Positions 39,101 through 50,600 of a stretch of DNA of 64,000 nucleotides are shown here, in pieces. Each line of letters begins with the position of its first letter. The first letter of the stretch is position 1. The stretch spans positions 2,013,001 through 2,077,000 of the forward strand of contig JAWNZC010000471.1 in the NCBI GenBank assembly GCA_035771165.1. The letters are read 5' to 3'. This stretch comes from Paragorgia papillata. Taxonomy: Eukaryota > Cnidaria > Anthozoa > Scleralcyonacea > Coralliidae. Made by a program: the position numbers and the translations under genes. The notes beneath the pieces were generated by a model. That model did no database searches, had not been told where the DNA came from, and saw only the letters and a list, made by a program, of their open reading frames with translations.

Positions 39101-42100
39101 GTTAAAACTCATGCATGTGTTGTGGTATACGTTCATGGATTGGCTACGACAATTCATGAATTATTGATACGTTTGAGAAAATGAATTCTTTTTTTGAGTG
39201 GTATATAAAAATATTCATTTGCAGAAAGATGAATTTGCTAAGATAACCAAAGCTATTTTATCCAAGCAGCAGGAAGGTTTGGAGGTAAGCATACACAGCA
39301 TACTAAAGGCCTGGCCAAACGCTTTCAACATTTCATGCAACATCGTTGAACGCACGTTGAACGAAAATTTGAACATGTTCAAATTTCGTTCAACATCATT
39401 CAACACCATTCAACAACGTTCAACATCATTCAACAGGGTGGCCAAACGCTTTCAACATGTTGAATCACGGTTGAATTCAATAATGTTGAACGATGTTGCA
39501 TGAAATGTTGAAAGCGTTTGGCCAGGCCTTAAAGACTATAGTAACTTTAAAATAAATGTATCAAGGTTAAGGGTTTGTGCGGGTGGAAAAGTGAGGGGTG
39601 AAAAAAGGTTTTGGACCATCAGGATTGTAAGATTTAGTACGTTTCAGTACGTTTTGGTATCTCCCAGTACCTTTTGGTGCGTTCTTGTACTTCGGGTACG
39701 TTTTGGTACTTTTCAGTACGTTTTGGTACTTCCGGTACGTTTTGGTACTTCCCATACGTTTTGGTACTTCAGGTACGATTTGGTATGTTTTGGTACTTTC
39801 GGTACGTTTTGGTATACTTTCGGTACGTTTTGGTACTTTTAGTACGTTTTGGTACTTCAGGTACGTTTTGGTACATTTTGGTACTTTCGGTACGTTTTGG
39901 TACTTCAGGTACGTTTCGGTATGTTTTGGTACTTTCGGTACGTTTTGGTACTTCAGGTACGTTTTGGTACTTTCGGTACGTTTTGGTACTTCAGGTACGT
40001 TTTGGTACTTCAGGTACGTTTGGTACGTTTTGGTACTTTCGGTACGTTTTGGTACTTTCAGTACGTTTTGGTACTTTCAGTACGTTTTGGTACTTTCGGT
40101 ACTTTTGGTACTTTCGGTACGTTTGGTACTTTCGGTACGTTTTGGTATGTTTTGGTACGTTCGGTACGTTTTGGTATGTTTTGGTACGTTCGGTACTTTC
40201 GGTACGTTTTGGTATGTTTTGGTACGTTCGGTACTTTCGGTACGTTTGGGTACTTCCCGTACAGTTTGGTACTTTCGGTATGTTTTGGTATGTTCGGTAC
40301 GTTTGAGTACGTACGTTTCGGTACCATTGGATACGTTTTGGAAACGTACTCAAACGTACCGAAACTTTCGGTATACGTTTGAGTACGCTTGAGTACGTTT
40401 CGGTACCGTTGGGTACGTTTTGATACGTTTGAGTACGTTTCGGTACCATTGGGTACGTTTTTGTACGCTTGAGTACGTTTTTGTACGCTTGAGTACGTTT
40501 CGGTACCGTTGGGTACGTTTTGGTACGCTTGAGTACGTTTCGGTACCATTGGGTACGTTTTTGTACGCTTGAGTACGTTTCGGTACCGTTGGGTACGTTT
40601 TGGTACGCTTGAGTACGTTTCGGTACCGTTGGGTATGTTTCGGTATGTTTGAGTATGTTTCGGTACTTTTTGGTGCGTTTCGGTATCTCATGAGTAACCA
40701 AAGCGAACGTGTTTTCAGTTTATATACATGGCGCCAATCCTGCCATACTAAAGCAAATTCCCTAGCAAATCGTACGGGTTTGTGACTTGCAACGTTTAAT
40801 CTGTTAATGCGTAGGGATCCCACAAATATTCCTCTTTACATGTATATATATTATTATATATATATATATACGATTTCAAATGATTATTGTGGGACAGTGA
40901 ACTCGGGTGGAGAATAATATTAAGGTGTTACTCCAAGTGACGAACCATACCGGACAAGTAGAGAAAACTCTATACTTACTAATCATTTCAATGATCATTC
41001 GACCTTCAGCTCCCAACTTGACCTGTACGTAGCTCAGTTGGTAGAGCATCGGACTAGTAAACCGAAGGTCGCGGGTTCGAATCCCAGCCGGGCCAAGTAG
41101 AGTTTCTCTACTTGTTCGGTATGGTTCGTCACTCGGAGTAACACCTTAATACTATTATGTAGATATATATTTGGTGCTTTGCAGTGAATGTTGTATGATA
41201 CAAATGTTATTGGTTGGTGGAATTTAAGCTAACCATGTAGCAGAGTTGAAAAAAGCTGCGGGTACCACCCGGAGGAAGGTTTACTTTAGTGAGGAAGGTT
41301 TAAAGTGAAAACACGTGAAACAACACATTCGGTAATCTGAGAAAGTTACAATTGATCAAGCAAGGTGTCGAGAAGAAATGCGATTTGCAGCAAAACATTG
41401 GCTAACCAACTATTATGCAGCACTGGCAGTGGCAGCAGTTACATGTGTGAGACATGTACGCTGATGTCTGCTGTGATGTCTGTATCTTCGCAGCAGTCGA
41501 GGGTAGTTGGCAGGCTATCAGTCAGCAGCGGTCAGTTATTAGTAGCTATTGTAGTATGCCAAAGCTTTACCTAGGAAAACCTAGAAAACCAAGGTACTGT
41601 AAAAGTCACGTAGTATCTATGAACGTTGCAAAACACAAAATTCTCGCTATATATTTTGAGGAAGGTTATCTAAACTTAAAAACCCATCCGGAGGAAAGTT
41701 GAATACTTTTTCCAACTCTGGCATGTAGGTGCGCAATATTGAGGGAAAAGGCCGTGGAGTTTTTGCCACTCGTCCATTCAGCAAGAACGAATTTGTGTGC
41801 GAATATGCGGGCGAGTTGATCAGTCCAGAAGAAGCTAAAAAAAGAGAGGAAACATACAGTGATGACACAGATGTTGGCTGTTATATGTACTACCTCCAGT
41901 GTAACAATAAAAAATACTGGTAAGTAGATTATATCAGTACTCTTGATATTACTTTATATGATCCTTATGTTATAATATACACGGCAAGAATATAAGCGAT
42001 CATACGATATTTTTCACTAATAAAAATCCAGTAAGCCGATCGGATACATATTTACTACAGTGGAACCACACCATACGACCACCTCGTTATTACGACCCAC

Positions 42101-43348
42101 TTTTTTCACCCCGTTAATGCGACCACCTCGTTATTACGACCACTTTTTTCTGGCCTGAATACATTCTAAGTATAGGTTAAGAACCTTGCCCGATGTTTAT
42201 TAGCGATATATACGCCCGAGGGATTTATATGCGATTTGTATGTATGGCCACATATCGATACATATAAATACCATATATAAATACCATATTTTACTTCTAA
42301 TAAACCCAATTCTCTCCTGGCATTACCACCTTAATGTATACAGAACTCGCGATCAAGCTCTCGGCAACGCCCTCCGTGGCTCAGTGGTCAGAGCATTGCA
42401 CTAGAATCGCAAGGTCGTGGGTTCAATTCCTGCTGGAAGGCCTGTGTAGTTGCATTTTTCGCAACTGGTCCCGGTTTGGTCTTAAAATGTATATATTCTA
42501 CACTCGAATTTTCCTTCACCAAAAATCCTTGGAATATAGCATGGTAATAAGCCATGAAAAAATACACACATGCGTAATTACGTAGCTATGTGTCTACGTT
42601 TTCATATTGGCTATGTGTGTGCTTTGGCTATGAGTAAAGTCTTATTACGTTATTACCAGTAATAAGCAAAAAATTTCAAAAGTATCCGTCTTATTTCTTG
42701 CATCATTTGTTTGGTTTGATAATAGCAATGATACATATCTCAACATAGTCAATCGAGATATGGTCTGGAAACTTGGCAAACTTCAAAGCGCCTATAATGA
42801 GCTGTGATTTTATGTTGAACCGTACCTTACACTGTGCACATCCTTTATTTTAGGTTTTTTAATATTTAAATAGCACGGTTGTGTGAAACGTTGCTATTGG
42901 ACAATTCGTTCATTATACTAAAATACAATGTGTTCAGTGACCGTGCACCGTGCACAAAAATGCATAAAGGCGAACAAAAAGATAGAACAAAGACTTTAGC
43001 GGAGTTTGCAGACCATATCTCGATTGACTATGATCTCAAAAACCAAGCAAGAAAACGAAAAACTGCTAAAGATGTTACTTAAATGTTCTTTCAAATAAGA
43101 CATATGTCATATACATGCACTTTAAATAAATTTTCAGTATCGATGCCACGGAAGAAAATGGTACGTTTGGTCGACTATTAAATCACAGCAGATCTGGCAA
43201 CTGTAAAACCAGACTACATGTTATCAAGAATAAGCCTCATCTTATCTTAGTGGCAACAAGAGAGATCGAGAAAGCCGAAGAACTAACGTACGACTATGGA
43301 GATCGCAGCAAGGAAGCTCTTGAATCTCATCCGTGGTTGAAAACTTGA
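18155..43348 (+). CDS. KMT5A: KMT5A (SET8/PR-Set7), histone H4 lysine-20 monomethyltransferase
   Basis: Monomethylates H4K20 in the nucleus. Exons are 18155-18167, 18825-18928, 21026-21381, 38444-38555, 39225-39284, 41729-41919 and 43138-43348, all GT-AG with compatible phases; 348 residues. The N-terminal half is basic and low-complexity, with a PIP-like LSTIKDFF at residues 51-58 and a better PIP box QTRISNLF at 174-181 followed by PIRKSNRKSKSE. The latter aligns with the PCNA-degron region of vertebrate SET8. The SET domain (about 216-348) has GKGRGVF (221-227), GCYMYY, FGRLLNHSRSGNC (289-301), ELTYDYGDRSK (327-337) and the family ending ESHPWLK. The start is the first ATG after an in-frame TAA at 18116; exon 1 supplies only four codons and one base. 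Intron 3 is 17 kb and mostly satellite, yet the exons are intact. Identity is very sure; exons 1-2 are the least certain. Confidence 0.93.
19011..19532 (+). repeat. Nine spaced copies of TGGAATTCTTCAGGGGTT
   Basis: Copies start near 19011, 19045, 19079, 19112, 19376, 19408, 19440, 19478 and 19515, each with 0-5 changes. Starts are 32-38 bp apart and the spacers are not obviously alike. A 246-bp stretch without copies separates the first four from the last five. Confidence 0.8.
20094..20265. mobile_element. Inverted-repeat element, copy 2
   Basis: Related to 15961-16119: GTGTTTATATTTATAGCCTG at the left and AAATATAAACACAG at the right, with the central GAATCCGAGCC segment. More decayed than copy 1. 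Confidence 0.6.
21402..21835. mobile_element. Inverted-repeat element, split by a nested MITE
   Basis: Left arm with ATATAGTAAGG, ATATACTGCTGAAACAGAG and GAGTCTAACGTTTC; right arm with GACTCCTATGTTCTC, CAGCAGTATAT and CCTTACTATAT. The unsplit relative at 50845-51045 has GAAACGTTAGACTCC where this copy is interrupted. It begins about 20 bp after KMT5A exon 3. Confidence 0.75.
21496..21728. mobile_element. PIF/Harbinger-like MITE, copy 1 (nested)
   Basis: Terminal inverted repeats AGGCCTGGCCAAACGCTTTC and GAAAGCGTTTGGCCAGGCCT; 233 bp. Flanked by TTA (21493-21495 and 21729-21731). The empty site GAAACGTTAGACTCC seen at about 50994-51008 proves the 3-bp duplication. The interior is made of GTTGAA/TTCAAC repeats and has no transposase. 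Confidence 0.85.
21916..38145. repeat. Decamer satellite with palindromic inversions inside KMT5A intron 3
   Basis: About 16.2 kb of the 10-bp unit CAACAAATCN (N most often G or A; CAACAAATAG is common), interrupted every 60-170 bp by inverted stretches. The commonest junction is ATTTGTTGCGATTTG directly followed by its reverse complement, a 30-bp perfect palindrome without spacer. A longer order exists: the anchor ACAATTAAGTCTCAAC occurs at 22079, 22491, 27465, 29904 and 32821 with long matching surroundings. The section 23600-25040 is irregular, with many indels. The array is flanked on both sides by AAAATTCGACCAA and GCCTCGTTTTC. Open frames rich in N, K, Q and S on both strands follow from the 30-bp triple unit and are not called genes. 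Confidence 0.97.
38690..38835. repeat. ACGCA-rich short tandem repeat
   Basis: Repeated GACGCATACCAGACGCACC with decay, in KMT5A intron 4 (38556-39224). Confidence 0.6.
38841..38983. mobile_element. Inverted-repeat element with TGTTTCATCAGG, copy 1
   Basis: Left end ATATCAACAACGAGTTTGAG then TGTTTCATCAGGAG; right end CCTGATGAAACACGATAAAC then GAGT. A reversed relative is at 55469-55600 in PELO intron 13. Confidence 0.6.
39307..39529. mobile_element. PIF/Harbinger-like MITE, copy 2
   Basis: Same terminal repeats as the 21496-21728 element, opposite orientation, 223 bp, flanked by TAA at 39304-39306 and 39530-39532. The TTA/TAA pair agrees with a TWA target. Confidence 0.85.
39640..40690. repeat. 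GGTACGTTTTGGTAC-type minisatellite
   Basis: About 1 kb of degenerate short repeats. The left part is GGTACTTTCGGTACGTTTT-like with period near 18-20. The right part (from about 40310) is a longer unit containing GAGTACGTTTCGGTACC and GTTGGGTACGTTTTGGTACG. Lies in KMT5A intron 5. Confidence 0.85.
40918..41152. mobile_element. Inverted-repeat element carrying a tRNA-like segment
   Basis: Ends TTAAGGTGTTACTCC and GGAGTAACACCTTAA, with longer arms including GACGAACCATACCGG/CGGTATGGTTCGTC and AAGTAGAGAAACTC-like. Between the arms is a tRNA-like sequence (41023-41094) with TAGCTCAGTTGGTAGAGC (D-arm), anticodon-loop CTAGTAA and GGTTCGAATCCC. The tRNA acceptor stem does not pair, so it is not a working tRNA. 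Confidence 0.7.
41023..41094 (+). pseudogene. tRNA-like sequence (Thr-AGT-like anticodon), acceptor stem lost
   Basis: A-box and B-box motifs of a type-I tRNA are present and the anticodon stem has four of five pairs. The 5' CTGTACG cannot pair with the 3' CCGGGCC, and the T-stem has two mismatches. Probably a SINE-type or captured tRNA relic. Confidence 0.55.
41920..43137 (+). other. KMT5A intron 6 with transposon relics
   Basis: Holds a pogo/Tigger-like end at about 42058-42165 (CAGTGGAACCACACC followed by CGACCACCTCGTTATTACGA repeats), a tRNA-like relic (42370-42440), and an inverted-repeat pair at about 42740-43080 (CTCAACATAGTCAATCGAGA versus its reverse complement). No gene seen. Confidence 0.55.
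42370..42440 (+). pseudogene. tRNA-like relic or SINE head
   Basis: Folds as a tRNA: acceptor CCCTCCG/TGGAAGG (five Watson-Crick pairs plus one G-U), D-arm GCTCAGTGGTCAGAGC, anticodon loop CTAGAAT, T-arm GTGGG-TTCAATT-CCTGC. The loop would read AGA (Ser), but a serine tRNA needs a long variable arm, which is missing. I therefore call it a relic. Confidence 0.5.
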
Positions 43349-44681
43349 ACTGAATATTAGCGTTTTACTGAGCGTCACGCAAGAACCGTAAATAATTCGC
43401 CATTTCTAGATTTGTCAAATCACTGTCTATAAATGATGAAATTATTTTGAAGTAGTTTATAAGTGTAATTTTATATATATATGGAAACGTTAAGTTTTAC
43501 ATGAATATTGGAAAGTGGCATTTTGTAAATTGAGGGAAAAGGTTTCAAAAATTGCAAACTGGGTTTTGAGAATTTAAATGACTCTGAATCATCCAGGCTC
43601 GATTTTCATTCCAGCCGTATCTCGGGCCGGCTGGACCGGACGCTAGCCTGGTAACCACTAAAGACTTCTGCTTTCCTATTGGTTAAAATTTTCGCGCGTT
43701 TTTCTTAACCAAGAGTGAAATTGCAATCGTCATCAGGGGATTTAGTGGTGAGCCACAGAACGTTCTGTAACGTTTTACATAAATTAATTAATTTTGCATA
43801 ATTTCACGGTATCAAAAACCATAGAAGCTGACTGAAATATAAGTGACTTCCCCGATCCTGCTGAATGACGAAAATATATTCCCCATTAACCAGGTTCTGT
43901 AGAGTTTGATGAACGATGCTGAATGATATCTATAGTGATGGCTAGTACGTGATAGCTAGCGAGGCCTATTCGTGGCTAGATGAGTATTGGGGTATTGAAA
44001 GTTGTTAGTGAGGGAAGTAAGATAACTAGGATAACTAAGATAACTAGTCAATATGCAATCTCGTACCCAGGGGTAACCGAAAAACCGGTTGACATCAGAC
44101 TTGTATATAATATTTTGTGAATAGATAAGAATGATACAGCTTTTGAGCTTCTCATATAGCTTTGCTTAGTATACGTTTATTGTCGGAGTTTTGTTACTTA
44201 AAGTGAAGTAATACGAGCAACAAATTGCTGCAGCATTGTTGCGTTACAAGTACCTTTAATAAACATTGTCACGCAACAATGATTTTGTTGCAAGTTGAAT
44301 CAGCAAGTAGAACTGGAACAAAAGTTGAAAAGCGTTGTTGCAACAAAATTGTTGTTGAGCAACGCAATTTTGTTGAGTTGCAAGTTGAAGAAAAATGTTG
44401 CCCGTATTGAATACCTCACATTAAATTACGATTTACACGAATTGCGATTGTTTTATGACTATTTATTTATTTATTTACAAATTCGCCAAAAGCAGGTACG
44501 AGGAACGTGGGGATAATTTAGGACATCCGTGAAGACAACTTCATTTAGCGAACCGATAGTCCTTTTATTCCAATATGGCTGCCAGTCGTGATTGTTTGAG
44601 AGGAAAGCACCAAACATATTCGTTTAAAATAAACAGATAGTTGAATCATTTTACGGTAAAACAGCACCAAACTTCTTGACA
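43349..44681. other. KMT5A-PELO intergenic region
   Basis: 1.3 kb between two genes on the same strand. It includes an inverted-repeat element at about 43645-43765 (GGTAACCACTAAAG ... TTTAGTGGT) and a second at about 44191-44415 with TTGTTGCAA-type repeats (related to 47114-47340). CAATATGGCTGCC at 44571-44583, near the PELO start, resembles a YY1 site. No additional gene seen. Confidence 0.5.
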
Positions 44682-47600
44682 ATGAAGCAGTTACACAGAA
44701 GTTTAGAGAAAGATAGTTCTGGGTATGTTCAAATTAAAATTATTCTATATCAAAATGTCTTCAAAATATGGTTGACTGAAGTGTTGTACATGTACACTCA
44801 GGCCCCGTTTACACTAGAGCAAAAGTATCCGGATTCACATTGTTTTTCATTCTCATTGGGAATAAAATACAATGTAAATCCGGATACTTTTGCTCTAGTG
44901 CAAACGGGGTCTCAATGAGTCAGTTCTTCCATCAGGCTTATCACCGTAATTTTCCACTTTTAGCGTGATTGGGCTAATGCCAGATGAACCAGAAGATATG
45001 TGGCATGCATACAATTTGATTGCTGTTGGTGACCGACTGCGGGCTACTACCATAAGGTTCTACTGTAATATATATAATAGGGTCATACTAATTACCGACA
45101 AAAGCCGACAAAAAGAAAAACAAATACCGACAAAAGAAAAACAACGTGCAAATAACTAAGTGTCTATTCTGTCTATGGCTATTAAACGTTGATATGAACT
45201 TATTTTTATGTTGTTTCAACATCTCTTGATGTATGTGCATATATAAAAATCATTTTGAATGTTTTTCAAGAAGCGAATGCGATTCACGGTCAATAAAAAT
45301 CATTTTGAATGCTTTTCAAGAAGCGAATTCACGGTCAATAAAAATCATTTTGAATGTTTTTCAAGAAGCGAATGCGATTCACGGTCAGATTATTAGCGAT
45401 TCAGATTTAGATTGTTCTCGGAGCAAATTAAATACATGTCGTCTGTGTGCTACACACTGCTAGAAAATTTTGTCGGTAGTTGTCTGTTTTTTGGTCGGTT
45501 TTTGTCAGCTTTTGTCGGCTTTTGTCGGTAATTAGTATGACTGTATATAATATACTGTAATTAGTGCGGGTAATAGGGTGGTGCAGGTAATCCAGATAAT
45601 ATGGTAAAACTTTTAAACCATGTGTTTTTTTATAAAGCACATTTTGCTCATGTGAACACCCACCCCCTTCCTTTGATGAAAATTAAAAGATTGTTGGGGT
45701 GAGCACTTACCCGGTCAACTAAGGTAGGTACATATTTCATGTATTTTTTATATAATTTTAATGTATATAGACGTGTGCAGACAGAATCATCAACTGGTTC
45801 AGTGAGCAGCAATAAAGTTCGTACAATGTTGACTATTCAAGTGGAGGGTGTGGACTATGATACTCAGGCTTGTGTATTGAGGATAAAAGGGAGAAATGTG
45901 ATGGAAAATCAATATGTTAAAGTAAGTCAAAAAAATATTTAATGTGGCTAAATGTAATTTAGGCAAGGTAAAAAAGGAGACAATGCTAGTCAGCAGACAC
46001 TCGCTTGTCTATAATATATGTGGATTATCTCAGTGCTCATCAAAGTCTTGTCTGCGTGGTCTGAGCTTGACTGGTCTGCGCGCGCGTATAATACGTGGTA
46101 TTTTATATCAGTGCTCATCAAAGTCTTGTCAGCGTGGTCTGAGCTTGACTGGTGTTGCGCGCTGTTCATTGAATTGATACACTGTATGTGGGGATTCTTG
46201 CTTCGCACTGCATTGACTCACCCACCTACTCCTGATAGAATGTAAGGTAAGTGTATATATTTCCACTGCTTGACAGTGTGACTGGAGGTGGGCTGTGGTA
46301 GGGTTGCCATGATTACCTCTGATCAGGGGGGTGGCATCCCCCTGGGGCTTGGCACCAATCCTCCAATAACATATATTGGCAAATTATTTTTAACTTATTA
46401 CTGTGGATCAGGGGGCTCCCATTTGAACAAGTGAAGTTGTCTAACAGTAAACGGCTGGCTGTAAACAGTGGTAAGCCCTAATCAAATGAGAACGCAAGTC
46501 ATTGCAAGTTAGCTTACAATGACTTGCGATGCCACCAATTAAATGTTGGCACAAGTCATTGCAAGTTCTACACTTCCGCTAGTTCACACACCTTTTTGCT
46601 AGTTGTCATGGTAGTTTCTATGGTGATGGAGCACGAAAGACTTGCGTCGACTTGTGTTTTGTGTTTTGTGAAATTTTAACAAGATCAAATTAGTCACAAG
46701 CTAACGCAAGCCATCGCAAGCTGGTGGTCAAATGAGAGACAAGCTGAAACTTGCAATGATTTGCATTCGCGTTTGATTAGGGCATTACATAGGGCTGTTT
46801 TGGTCATTGTTGGCATCTCAACTGTTGATGATTTTAGCCTGCAAAATACACCACACTGCCTGATTAAATTATTATATTTAAAGTGCATATAAACCCTACA
46901 CAGTTTTTAGTTCCCTGTTTAGATGGTGGAAAAACAGTTGTAAACAGTTTTTGATTTGGTCGTTTTGTTTCCGAGATATATCTCTTTGAACATTGGCAAA
47001 AAGTCCTATTCGCTGGAAATTGCTGCAAATGCTATTTGGTCAATATTGGGACTGGAACTACTTGATGTGACGTCATTTCCTCATTAATTAAATTGTTGAC
47101 AAGTAATGATACTTAAGGTGAAGTAATACGAGCAACAAATTACAGCAACATTGTTGCATTGCAAGTTGAAAAGTGCTGTTGCGCGTATTACCACCCACAT
47201 TAAAAATTATTTTGTTGCAAGTTGAATCAGCATGTTGTAGCAAGTTTCAACAAATTTTTTCAACTTGCAACAAAATCATTGTGTGACAATGTTTAAGGTG
47301 AGTGGTAATCCATGCAATTACTTCACTTTTAGTACCTCACTTTTAGTAGAATTTCAACTGTGGCTTTGTAATATGTTTTAATAGATGGGTGCTTATCATA
47401 CTATTGACCTGGAACTCAACCGAAAATTCACACTGTCAAAGGATCATTGGGACTTTGTAGCTCTAGAAAGGATTGGTGAGTTGCTTTTTTGCATCAAAAT
47501 GTTGTCCAATGTTGTTAACTAAGGTCACTGTTCACAAGTTAGTGTTACCAAATGTTCTTTCTCTGTTAAGCTTGGAGGGCTTGTTAATATTACACCATCA

Positions 47601-50600
47601 ACAGAGGGGACTAAGAATGCAGAATGCTTCAGCTACAGTAATAACCATCTGGTGGTTATTTGCCTATGTACTGTTTTCCAGCAGGGCATGAAATTCTTGA
47701 TTTTCAGCAGTAACCAAGTGGATACCAAGTTTCTCAATTTGGTAACCCTCCTTGAAATCTAGTACCCCACTTTTGAATACTAAACATCTCAACTTGCAAT
47801 ATCTAAAATTAACTATAACAGATTGTGACAGTACCTGCAGTCATGTTGCGTTTTTATAAGACGTTACGCTACATTGTAAGACATTACATTACATAATACA
47901 TTACATTGTAAGATGTTACGCTGCATTGTAAGACATTACGCTGCATTGTAAGACATTACGTTACATAATACATTGTAAGAAGACGTTGCGCTGCATGGTC
48001 TCTCTGTTCCGTTCTGGTGCTTTCTGTTCCACTCTGGTGCTCTCTGTTCCACTTTGGTGCTCTCTGTTCCACTTTGGTGCTTTCTGTTCCACTCTGGTGC
48101 TTTCTGTTCCATTCTGGTGCTCTCTGTTCCACTCTGGTGCTCTCTGTTCCACTCTGGTGCTTTCTGTTCCACTCTGGTGCTTTCTGTTCCGCTCTGGTGC
48201 TTTCTGTTCCGCTCTGGTGCGTTCTGTTCCGCTCTGGTGCGTTCTGTTCCGCTCTGGTGCTTTCTGTTCCACTCTGGTGCGTTCTGTTCCGCTCTGGTGC
48301 GTTCTGTTGCACTCTGGTGCGTTCTGTTCCGCTCTGGTGCTTTCTGTTCCACTCTGGTGCTTTCTGTTCTGCTCTGGTGCTTTCTGTTCCGCTCTGGTGC
48401 TTTCTGTTCCGCTCTGGTGGTTATGTGTTTACCATTTTCCAGTATGCTAATAACTATCTGGTGGTTATATGCCTACCATTGTCCAGTATGCTAATAACCA
48501 GCTGGTGATTAATTTCTTATTTGGGGAAATATTTTCACTTTTTGTGTAGATTTAGCCTGTGATGCAACTCAACATGCTGATTTAGGTGCTGTGATTATGC
48601 ATGAAGGTATTTTATTTTTTACATGTAAATTTGATAAAAAAAAATGTATATTTTTGGTCATCTCAGGTGTTTGGCCAAAGTGCTTATGAAACGAAAATTC
48701 AGTTTGTCTTATTTGAAAGTACTTTTGAAATGACAGAGCAACATCTTTGGCTGTTTTTTTTTTTTGTTTCCTTGCCTCGTTTTTGAGATATTTCTTTTTT
48801 TTATTTGTGAAACTAACCAGTGGCATCATTGAAACATACATAATGACTTGCCGGAAAAGGTTACATATCTTTGCTATTATCAGATGGAATCACTTCGATG
48901 CAATTATGTATGTGTAGAGCTGTGCCCGATTAATCGACTCTTTTTCGGCAATCGATTAATCGTTAACAGCAATCGAATCATCGACAAAAGTCAACAGCAT
49001 GATACTAAAATGAGTTTTTGTTAAAAAGTTGTGGAAATATGAGATGGCATTGTGACATTCGCCCTGTTAAAAACGGCTATATTGCGTATCAAATATCGAA
49101 CGCGACTTGTTTCTTAAAAGCACACCTTTATTTGAAGGGACAAACAATGGCAACACGTGTTGATTTTTTAATACAATTAATCGATTATTAATCGATTGTT
49201 ATCAACGATTAATCGATTACGAATATGGACCGATGGGCACAGCTCTATGTATGTGTGTGTTTTTCCCTTACAGCAACAAAAATATACATTTGCAACTGAT
49301 TCCGTTTAATAATAGCAAAGATATATAACCTTTCCCAATTCCCAGCAAGTCATTATGCACATTGTGATGTCACTGGTTTGTTTCACATATCAAACAAACT
49401 GAAATATTTCAAAAAATGAAGCAAGGAAACAAAAAACAGCAAAAGATGTTACTTTGTCATTTCAAAAGTACTTTCAAAGAAGACAAACTTAATTTTCGTT
49501 TCATAAATTAAATGTAGCTGTGTAACTGTTTGTGATTAATGAATATTTAAATTGGTTTATAATTCTTTCAGGTCTTTGTCATGTTTGTCTTATTACTGCA
49601 AGTATGACAATAGTGAGAGCAAAAATAGACATGAATGTACCTAGAAAAAGAAAAGGGTACTGTGGTCAACATGATAAGGTGATTAATTTATTTAATTTTA
49701 AAAAATTTACGATTTACTTAATTTTAAAAATAAATGTAAAAAATTAATTAAAAAAATAAATTAATATAAATAAAATAAATTTTTCAATTTTTTTTTTAAA
49801 ATTTCTTTTCTAATTGTTTTTTTAAATTTATTTAATATGTATTTATTAATTAATTAATCATTACATAATTATTAATTTATTTATTTAATACAATTACTTA
49901 AAATTTTAGTTTAGCAGGCACTTCAAATATGGAGAATATTTTAATGACAATCAATGAAAAATGTCGATGAACAAGATTTATGGAAATGTTGTTTTTGCAG
50001 TGAAACTGACTACTTATACAGTATATACAGTATATAAACAAAATGTTACACTTTTTTCTAGGGTATTATTAAGTTTTATGATGCAATCATTCAAGCAATA
50101 ATTAGACATATTAACTTTGATGGTGAGTATATTTTTTTACTCATAGTTTTCTTTTTTTTTAGTTTTGCTTGTAGAGTGAAATTTTGAATGTTTGCTTGGC
50201 TTGATCAAACATTAAAAAATTTGATTTAAATTAGTTAAAATTTGAGTTAAATGAATTTGGGTTTAAATGAATGGACAGAATGTTCAATGCTTTATAATTT
50301 TTTTGAGGAACTGGACATTCAAAATTTCATTCAACTTAACATTCAAAATTTAAGTGAAATTCAGAAATTTTGTATGTTTTGCTGCAAGTTTTTATCAGTC
50401 AAAATTAACCTTGTTTTGGTGCAAATTTTAACTGATTAGCTTTTTTTTAGAAATTATGCTTTATTATGGTGTAAGTTGAATAACATTGATTTAATGAATA
50501 AGGCATGATTATCCCTCTCCAATCTACACAATGTCATGTAAAAACATGCAAGCTGTTACATGCCTGCAAGCAAGTTGTTACAAGGCTGTTCAACAGGCTG

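Noticed and set aside
42370..42440. Functional tRNA-Ser gene
   Set aside because: The anticodon would be AGA but there is no long variable arm, and stem mismatches are present; more likely a SINE head or relic.
47986..48508. Repetitive cysteine/serine-rich open frames
   Set aside because: They are translations of a 20-bp minisatellite within PELO intron 4, open in three frames at once.
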